NCBI GenBank assembly: GCA_051954695.1
Contig: JBQCHL010000020.1
Location: 62,001 to 126,000, forward strand
DNA from: Terrimonas_A sp051954695
GTDB lineage: Bacteria > Bacteroidota > Bacteroidia > Chitinophagales > Chitinophagaceae
Reading direction: 5' to 3'
DNA: 64,000 nucleotides
Positions 58,648-64,000 of the stretch are shown one piece after another. The position numbers were made by a program, and so were the translations under genes. The notes beneath the pieces were generated by a model. It worked only from the letters and a program-made list of their open reading frames with translations, was not told the origin of the DNA and did no database searches. Positions within the stretch are counted from its first letter, which is position 1. Every line of letters begins with the position of its first letter.

Positions 58648-59673
58648 ATGAAACATATCCGATATAAGTTCTCCGGTTCGTTCACCGATTTTTATTTTGA
58701 TGCAGGCTTTGCACAATTGAAAAAGATTACTGATCCGAAAGCTACAGTGTTGATCACAGATGAAAATGTATTCAACGCACATGCAAAAAGATTCAGAGGA
58801 TGGCGGACAATTGTGCTGAAAGCCGGCGAAGCATATAAGGTGCAGGCCACAGTGGATGATATCATCCGCCAATTGATTGAGGCGGAGGCCGACAGGAAAA
58901 CAACACTGGTAGGCATCGGCGGGGGAGTGATAACTGATATTACGGGTTATGTGGCTTCTGTGTACATGCGTGGGATCCGTTTCGGTTTTCTTCCAACATC
59001 CCTGCTGGCATTGGTGGATGCTTCGGTGGGCGGAAAGAATGGCATTGATGTAGGCATTTATAAAAATATGGTTGGTGTGATCCGCCAGCCTTCTTTTATC
59101 CTGCACGATATGCTTTTCCTGAAAAGCCTGCCGCAGCATGAATGGGAAAATGGGTTTGCTGAGATTATCAAGCATGCCTGTATTAAGGATGTTGCCATGT
59201 TTCGCGAACTGGAATCCCATACGCTGAAAACATACCAGGCCAAACCCAGGCTGGCTGCTGCTTTGCTGCAAAGAAATGCGCAGCTCAAAGCCAAAGTGGT
59301 GCAGCAGGATGAATTTGAAAAATCCGTCCGTCGCCTGTTGAATTTCGGGCATACACTTGGGCATGCGTTGGAGAATGAATATAAACTGATGCATGGACAG
59401 GCAGTTGCAATTGGCATGACGTATGCCTGTCATATATCTGAGCAGCTTACAGGGTTCACACAAACCGCCAAAGTTGTAAAGGTATTGGAGCAGTATGGGT
59501 TGCCAACCTATATGTCTTTTGATAAGCGAAGGGCTTTTGAAGTGCTGAAAATGGATAAGAAACGCGAAAGAAAAGAAATGAACTATGTGTTGCTGGAAAA
59601 AGTAGGAAAAGGCATTGTGCAAAGCATACCGCTGGTTCGATTAGAAAAAATCATTCAAGGATTACCATCGTGA
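58648..59673 (+). CDS. aroB: 3-dehydroquinate synthase
   Basis: 341 residues. Second step of the shikimate pathway. Motifs LVGIGGGVITDITGYVAS, PTSLLALVDASVGGKNGIDV, FAEIIKHACIKD and FGHTLGHALE (metal-binding His) are intact. Its stop codon TGA overlaps the GTG start of aroA. Confidence 0.95.
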   Translation: MKHIRYKFSGSFTDFYFDAGFAQLKKITDPKATVLITDENVFNAHAKRFRGWRTIVLKAGEAYKVQATVDDIIRQLIEAEADRKTTLVGIGGGVITDITGYVASVYMRGIRFGFLPTSLLALVDASVGGKNGIDVGIYKNMVGVIRQPSFILHDMLFLKSLPQHEWENGFAEIIKHACIKDVAMFRELESHTLKTYQAKPRLAAALLQRNAQLKAKVVQQDEFEKSVRRLLNFGHTLGHALENEYKLMHGQAVAIGMTYACHISEQLTGFTQTAKVVKVLEQYGLPTYMSFDKRRAFEVLKMDKKRERKEMNYVLLEKVGKGIVQSIPLVRLEKIIQGLPS

Positions 59674-60965
59674 AAGTTATTATACAACCAACCATTTTAA
59701 AAGGTGTTATTCAGGCGCCTGCTTCCAAGAGCTCTATGCAAAGGGCATGTGCAGCAGCGCTTGCAGCAAAAGGCACCAGTGAGATCAGTAATCCAGGGCA
59801 TAGTAATGATGATAAAGCTGCGATGGACATTATCAGCAGGCTGGGTGCAAAACTGGAAGAACAAGCAACTGACCTGCTGCGTGTCAGCAGCGAAGGCATA
59901 TTTCCTGTTGAGCCGTTTATTGATTGCGGCGAATCAGGATTAAGCATCCGCATGTTCACACCCCTGGTGGCGCTTAGTGATAAAGAAATTACGATCAAAG
60001 GTTCCGGCAGCCTGGTCACCCGACCAATGGATTTCTTTGATGAGATACTGCCTCAGCTTGGTGTGAAAGTAAAGACACAGGAAGGCAAGCTTCCCCTGGT
60101 AATACAGGGGCCGTTGAAGCCTGCGACCATAAGTGTGGACGGCTCATTAAGTTCACAGTTTCTTACGGGTCTGTTGCTGGCTTATGCTGCAGCAGGTGCA
60201 AGCAATGTGTCCATTCATGTAAATGATCTTAAAAGCAGACCTTATATCGACCTTACCCTGGATGTAATGAAGAGATTTGGTTTGAAAACACCGGAGAACA
60301 GGGATTATAAAGAATTCTATTTTGATGATTCCGTTTCTACTGCTGAAGCAACCCATCATTACACGGTGGAAGGCGATTGGAGCGGAGGAGCTTTTCTGCT
60401 GGTAGCAGGTGCCATTGCAGGCCCAATCACCGTAAGGGGATTGGATATTGCTTCCACCCAGGCCGATAAAGCTATTGTGCAGGCACTGATGCAGGCCAAT
60501 GCAGGTATCGCCATCGACGCGAAAGAAATGCAATTGCACCCTTCAACGCTAACCGCATTTGAATTTGATGCCACTGATTGTCCTGATCTTTTTCCGCCGC
60601 TGGTGGCATTGGCAGCTTATTGTAAAGGTGTGACACGAATAAAAGGTGTTAGCAGGCTGGCGCATAAGGAGAGTGACAGGGGCCTGACCTTGCAGGAGGA
60701 GTTTGGCAAAATGGGTGTGGTTATCCATCTTGACGGAGATATCATGCGTATTGAAGGTGGTAATGACCTGAAAGGGGCTGCTGTCAGCTCACGGCACGAC
60801 CATCGCATTGCAATGGCCTGTGCGGTGGCTGCTTTAAAAGCAACCGGTGAAACTTCTATTGAGCATGCAGAAGCAGTGAATAAATCATACCCTGATTTTT
60901 ACAACGATCTCCGTGCATTGGGAGCAGTTGTTTCCTTAAACCATCAATTTAAATTCCATGAATAG
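59670..60965 (+). CDS. aroA: 3-phosphoshikimate 1-carboxyvinyltransferase (EPSP synthase)
   Basis: 431 residues, GTG start at 59670 within the aroB stop (GTGA). Joins shikimate-3-phosphate and PEP. The substrate-binding PASKSSMQRA, GSGSLVTRPMDFF, LTGLLLAYA, DCPDLFPPL and RHDHRIAMACAVA motifs are present. The translational overlap with both neighbours indicates strict coupling. Confidence 0.95.
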   Translation: MKVIIQPTILKGVIQAPASKSSMQRACAAALAAKGTSEISNPGHSNDDKAAMDIISRLGAKLEEQATDLLRVSSEGIFPVEPFIDCGESGLSIRMFTPLVALSDKEITIKGSGSLVTRPMDFFDEILPQLGVKVKTQEGKLPLVIQGPLKPATISVDGSLSSQFLTGLLLAYAAAGASNVSIHVNDLKSRPYIDLTLDVMKRFGLKTPENRDYKEFYFDDSVSTAEATHHYTVEGDWSGGAFLLVAGAIAGPITVRGLDIASTQADKAIVQALMQANAGIAIDAKEMQLHPSTLTAFEFDATDCPDLFPPLVALAAYCKGVTRIKGVSRLAHKESDRGLTLQEEFGKMGVVIHLDGDIMRIEGGNDLKGAAVSSRHDHRIAMACAVAALKATGETSIEHAEAVNKSYPDFYNDLRALGAVVSLNHQFKFHE

Positions 60966-61953
60966 TTTTGGGCGCATATTCCGGGTACACATTTTTGGAG
61001 AATCGCATGGCGAATCTGTTGGCATTGTGATCGACGGATGCCCTGCCGGCCTGCCTCTTTCAGCAGAAGATATGCTGCCTGATCTTGAGCGCCGGAAAGG
61101 CGGCAAGCAAAAAGGAACTACCCCCCGCCAGGAAGCAGATTATCCTTTTATCAAAAGCGGTGTGTTTAATGGAAAAACGACCGGCGCGCCGATCATGATC
61201 TTTTTTGAAAATAATAATACCCGCAGTGCTGATTATGAAAAGCAGCGCAGCATTCCCCGCCCCGGTCATGCAGATATGGTAGCCCATCAAAAATATGGTG
61301 GTAATGAAGATTACCGCGGTGGGGGTCATTTCAGTGCAAGGCTTACAACAGGGTTAGTGGCTGCAGGGGCTATTGCAAAAAAATTGATGCCTGGTGTTAC
61401 CATTGAATCGGCCGTTACCGAGATCGGTGGCGAAGCTGACCTGGAAAAAGGATTGCAAAAAGCTATTGATGCAAAAGATTCGGTAGGAGGGCTGGTGGAA
61501 TGCAGGGTGAACGGGCTTCCTGTAGGATTGGGAGAACCTTTTTTTGATTCAGTGGAATCGCAGATCGCGCATATTGCTTTTGCTATTCCTGCTGTAAAAG
61601 GTGTTGAATTCGGTAGCGGTTTTGCAGCAGCCAAAATGTTTGGTTCGCAGCATAACGACTCTATTGAAAACATGGAGGGAAAGACCAGTACCAATCATGC
61701 AGGAGGTATTGTAGGTGGTATCAGCAATGGCAATGAACTCGTATTCCGCATTGCTATCAAGCCTACTGCATCTACTCCAAAAGAGCAAAGCAGCCTTAAC
61801 TGGGAAAGCGGCCAGGTGGAGAAGTTTTCTATCAAAGGCCGACATGATCTTTGTGTTGCTTTGCGGGCACCGGTCATACTCGAAGCTGCTACAGCAATAG
61901 CATTGGTTGATCTTTATTTGCTGGAGCAACATAGCAAACGTGTTATATCTTAG
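60958..61953 (+). CDS. aroC: Chorismate synthase
   Basis: 331 residues, overlapping aroA by 8 nt. Makes chorismate from EPSP using reduced FMN. FGESHGESVGIVIDGCPAG and RPGHADMVAHQKYG at the N-terminus are typical; GRHDLCVALRAPVILEA is near the C-terminus. Last gene of the operon. The pathway steps aroD, aroE and aroK are not in the window. Confidence 0.96.
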   Translation: MNSFGRIFRVHIFGESHGESVGIVIDGCPAGLPLSAEDMLPDLERRKGGKQKGTTPRQEADYPFIKSGVFNGKTTGAPIMIFFENNNTRSADYEKQRSIPRPGHADMVAHQKYGGNEDYRGGGHFSARLTTGLVAAGAIAKKLMPGVTIESAVTEIGGEADLEKGLQKAIDAKDSVGGLVECRVNGLPVGLGEPFFDSVESQIAHIAFAIPAVKGVEFGSGFAAAKMFGSQHNDSIENMEGKTSTNHAGGIVGGISNGNELVFRIAIKPTASTPKEQSSLNWESGQVEKFSIKGRHDLCVALRAPVILEAATAIALVDLYLLEQHSKRVIS

Positions 61954-61975
61954 CAGTCACTACTTATCGTTTAAA

Positions 61976-62031
61976 GGTTTAATAGTTTATCTTACTGCCT
62001 CTCACACTTTGAACTTTTAAACTATTAAACC
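61976..62031 (+). terminator. Hairpin after the aromatic operon
   Basis: Perfect 14-bp AT-rich stem (GGTTTAATAGTTTA, 61976-61989 with 62018-62031) and a 28-nt loop. No T tract follows, so it may be a processing or repeat hairpin instead. Confidence 0.5.
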
Positions 62032-62056
62032 GTTAAACCTAAAACTATCATCGATT

Positions 62057-62359
62057 ATGCCGATCATTTATCATGTTACCACTGCGCCTGAATGGGAACA
62101 AGCCCAACGACAGGGATTTTATGAAGCGCCTTCATTGAAGGAAGAGGGATTTATTCATTGCAGTGAAGACCGCCAGGTAGCGGGTGTGCTGGAAAGATAT
62201 TTTGCAGGAAAAAAGAACCTGGTAAAGCTGGAAATAGATACAGACAAATTAACCAGCCGCTATGTGCAGGAATGGTCACCTTCTGTGCAAGATACTTTTC
62301 CGCATATCTATGGCCCGATCAATATTGAGGCTGTAGAGAAAGTGATTTCTTTAATGTAG
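62057..62359 (+). CDS. DUF952 family protein
   Basis: 100 residues. IYHVTTAPEWEQAQRQGFYE and GFIHCSEDRQV are the signature of DUF952, a small family related to ADP-ribosyl transfer folds, with unknown function. It is followed 22 nt later by the thiamine-binding-type gene. Confidence 0.88.
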   Translation: MPIIYHVTTAPEWEQAQRQGFYEAPSLKEEGFIHCSEDRQVAGVLERYFAGKKNLVKLEIDTDKLTSRYVQEWSPSVQDTFPHIYGPINIEAVEKVISLM

Positions 62360-62381
62360 TTGTTCTATACAATCAACGATC

Positions 62382-62678
62382 ATGCATCAGTATATCGTCA
62401 ATGCTTCTTTACAAATAGTTCCTGTGGTGCAGGACCGCCATCCTTATGAATGGGTGGACGAAGCCATTGAAATTATCAAACAGTCAGGCACCAGGTATGA
62501 TGTAGGCCCTTTTGCTACAGTGCTGGAAGGCACTTATGACGAAGTGGTGAAAGTGCTGCTTGCTGTGAATGAATACCTGTATCAGCGCGGTTGTTCAGAA
62601 TGGATCAGCAATATCCAGTTGCAGGTAAGAAGCAGCGGTGATATTACAGGCGATGAAAAAACAGCGAAGTTTCATTAA
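62382..62678 (+). CDS. MTH1187/YkoF-type thiamine-binding family protein
   Basis: 98 residues. VNASLQIVPVVQDRHPYEWV, YDVGPFATVLEGTYDEVVKV and the alternating fold correspond to the thiamine-binding superfamily (PF01910, formerly DUF77). Proteins of this type bind thiamine or its pyrimidine part in several bacteria. The TPP-controlled TonB receptor at 18.5 kb is a separate transcript. Its 3' end overlaps that of the opposite VanX-like gene by 4 nt. Confidence 0.86.
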   Translation: MHQYIVNASLQIVPVVQDRHPYEWVDEAIEIIKQSGTRYDVGPFATVLEGTYDEVVKVLLAVNEYLYQRGCSEWISNIQLQVRSSGDITGDEKTAKFH

Positions 62679-63403
62679 TGCACCTGTTGGAGTTGTTGGA
62701 AAGGAATGTCCAGCAATTCAAAACGGTCGCCTCCTGGCAGGTAATAATGCCACCATTCTGTTTCCAGTGCTTTGAATCCATATTTCTCCATCACAGACCG
62801 CAGCAGCCGGCGGTTTTTTAATACGCCGGCAGGCAGATCAGCAAAACTATGATGTGCCGTATCGCTGAAATTATCGAAACCGGTCCCCATAGGTAATTCG
62901 GCTTTGTCAGAGAGGCTCACCAGGGTAAGATCAACTGCGATGCCCCGGTTATGCCCGCTTCCCCTCACGGGGTTTGCCACATAGCGTTCATCTTTTACCA
63001 ATTCCCAAAGCAACACTGTTACTGAATAAGGGCGGTAGGCATCAAAAACTTTCAATCCCAGTCCCATTGCCGATAATTCCTGCTGCACTTTCCCGAGCGC
63101 CTCGGCAGCCGGTAGCCTCAGAAAGGTTACGGCAGGAGCGGGCACATACATTTGCCGGTTCATAAAATTATCAGTGGAAGCATAACGCAGATCGTAAAGG
63201 ATTCCCGGCGCTTTGCTTTTCAATTCCACCATTTTTTTGGAGGCGTCAGCCTTTACTTCGGACAAGTACTTATTCCAGGTATCCGTTACCGGTGGCTTTT
63301 CCCTGAGGCTATCCTGTGCTGACAGGTTTGAAGTTCCGATTGTTAAAAAAATAACAAACGCTGATAGCTGAATCCGGAAAGGATTGCTTAATTTGTTATA
63401 CAT
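62675..63403 (-). CDS. VanX-like D-Ala-D-Ala dipeptidase
   Basis: 242 residues: signal peptide (to about residue 29, NLSAQD), then an M15D dipeptidase domain with SGHNRGIAVDLTL (zinc His and Asp), and EWWHYY (catalytic Glu and zinc His). Members cut D-Ala-D-Ala; secreted versions recycle peptidoglycan and do not by themselves confer glycopeptide resistance. No VanHA genes are nearby, which argues against a resistance cluster. Confidence 0.92.
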   Translation of the reverse strand: MYNKLSNPFRIQLSAFVIFLTIGTSNLSAQDSLREKPPVTDTWNKYLSEVKADASKKMVELKSKAPGILYDLRYASTDNFMNRQMYVPAPAVTFLRLPAAEALGKVQQELSAMGLGLKVFDAYRPYSVTVLLWELVKDERYVANPVRGSGHNRGIAVDLTLVSLSDKAELPMGTGFDNFSDTAHHSFADLPAGVLKNRRLLRSVMEKYGFKALETEWWHYYLPGGDRFELLDIPFQQLQQVH

Positions 63404-63421
63404 ACTGGTGCTTTAAGTTTG
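63393..63421 (+). promoter_or_regulatory. Candidate promoter of the L,D-transpeptidase-like gene
   Basis: TTG (63393-63395), 18-nt spacer, TAAGTTTG (63414-63421), about 100 nt before the ATG at 63522. The TTG lies at the 5' end of the divergent VanX-like gene. Confidence 0.55.
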
Positions 63422-63521
63422 TTGATCGCTTTACTGTATTAAAAGTAAAAGCTAAAATTTAAAATACCGTATGCAACCAGTGATTCCCTGGTTTCATCTA
63501 CTGTTGCACGCATTCACCGCT

Positions 63522-64000
63522 ATGAATAAGAAAGCCTTTTCGTATTCCTCTGTTCTCCCCCTTTTGGTTTTGCTAAATATGCTGATTGCCTGCCATGAAG
63601 CAAAGAAACCACCGGAAAAAGAGATCGTTGTTTCCCCGGAAGAATTAAACAGTAAGGTAATGGAGCTGATCCGCGGCTCCATTGAGTATGCAGTATCAAG
63701 TGAGGGGCGAATAGACGATTCGCTTCGTCTTTTCTTTTTATCCCCTTTGAAGCTGGTATACGAAAAAAGCAGCTATGCGCCAGTCTGGAATCCCCATCAG
63801 CAATGGAAGCCTTTGAGTGATTCCATGCTGGGGCTGGTCCGTAATGCGCGTTTGTACGGGCTTTTCCCGGAGGATTATCATCTTGCCCCGCTTGAACAGA
63901 TCTACCATAAACTGGTAACAGATACATCGGCCACAGAAAAAAAGGATGCCGTGCTTTGGTCAAAAGCGGATATCCTGCTTACGGATGCTTTTATGCATAT
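63522..64000 (+). CDS. L,D-transpeptidase-like lipoprotein, N-terminal part (cut by window edge)
   Basis: At least 159 residues, continuing past the right end. Lipoprotein signal with lipobox LIAC (Cys24). Mature part: SPLKLVYEKSSYAPVWNPHQ and LVRNARLYGLFPEDYHL, the start of the scaffold domain that precedes the YkuD catalytic domain in YcbB/LdtD-type proteins, which crosslink peptidoglycan. The catalytic Cys is beyond the window. An in-frame ATG at 63471 would add 17 residues before the lipoprotein signal, so 63522 is preferred. Confidence 0.75.
   Translation, partial: MNKKAFSYSSVLPLLVLLNMLIACHEAKKPPEKEIVVSPEELNSKVMELIRGSIEYAVSSEGRIDDSLRLFFLSPLKLVYEKSSYAPVWNPHQQWKPLSDSMLGLVRNARLYGLFPEDYHLAPLEQIYHKLVTDTSATEKKDAVLWSKADILLTDAFMH

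Noticed and set aside
58603..59622. 339-codon minus-strand open frame opposite aroB
   Set aside because: The aroB protein on the plus strand has all family motifs; the opposite frame is Cys/His/Phe-rich and matches nothing.
62675..63403. Vancomycin resistance cluster
   Set aside because: The VanX-like enzyme is secreted and alone; there is no VanH, VanA-type ligase or VanRS next to it, and ddl at 16 kb is an ordinary ligase.

Overview
The window is a 64 kb stretch of chromosome from a Bacteroidota bacterium, most likely family Chitinophagaceae. I infer this from the gene families: type IX secretion C-terminal sorting domains, a TonB receptor, DUF4954, the long form of IspH, NADP-dependent icd and the LuxC-like reductase/ferredoxin pair. 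The promoters agree: many genes carry the phylum's -7 element TAnnTTTG, often with TTG about 19-21 nt upstream (both called from the sequence here). Gene density is high. There is no rRNA, no insertion sequence, no prophage and no CRISPR array. Both ends cut a gene.

Layout. 1-4.4 kb: a PrsW-type membrane protease fused to the start of a GNAT domain, icd with a 52-bp tandem repeat array upstream, a Crp-like regulator and a HigBA-type toxin-antitoxin pair with a large palindromic operator. 4.5-8.1 kb: mntR-mntH (manganese, the transporter carrying a C-terminal UspA domain) with an operator on its promoter, and a divergent lipoprotein. 8.3-14.4 kb: a short alpha-glucan phosphorylase, ispH, a GH13 lipoprotein and an HtrA protease. 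14.7-18.5 kb: LuxC-like reductase and ferredoxin sharing face-to-face promoters, then ddl, a PASTA protein and a rhodanese. 18.5-24.6 kb: a TonB receptor under a TPP riboswitch, a DUF2807 protein, initiator tRNA-fMet, era, der and a small lipoprotein. 24.7-35.1 kb: two T9SS cargo proteins, DUF1801-DUF4954-glmS, mgtE and a SET-domain protein. 35.3-40.7 kb: mutS, a SpoU methylase, a UbiA prenyltransferase, ruvX and def. 40.8-45.6 kb: a run of secreted proteins built around a 914-residue collagen-like fibre protein. 45.6-54.4 kb: rluD, lipB, a PLP enzyme, a nucleotidyltransferase, an ECF sigma factor coupled to a membrane serine protease, a second small lipoprotein and a DEAD-box helicase.

54.4-62 kb is the most striking region. 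Seven aromatic amino acid genes (pheA, aminotransferase, tyrA, DAHP synthase-chorismate mutase, aroB, aroA, aroC) lie in one direction. They are preceded by a 30-codon leader ORF with the run FYFYFFFYF and a GC-rich terminator ending 12 nt before pheA. A 9-nt segment inside the leader ORF can pair with the terminator's left arm. This is the architecture of a ribosome-mediated Phe/Tyr attenuator. The window ends with DUF952, a thiamine-binding-type protein, a VanX-like dipeptidase and the start of an L,D-transpeptidase-like lipoprotein.

Three other themes recur. Several genes have the -7 box 4 to 7 nt before the start codon, which predicts leaderless transcripts. Two families of hairpin-forming intergenic repeats are present in more than one copy. 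Several proteins are fusions that join sensing, proteolysis or transport to a second domain.
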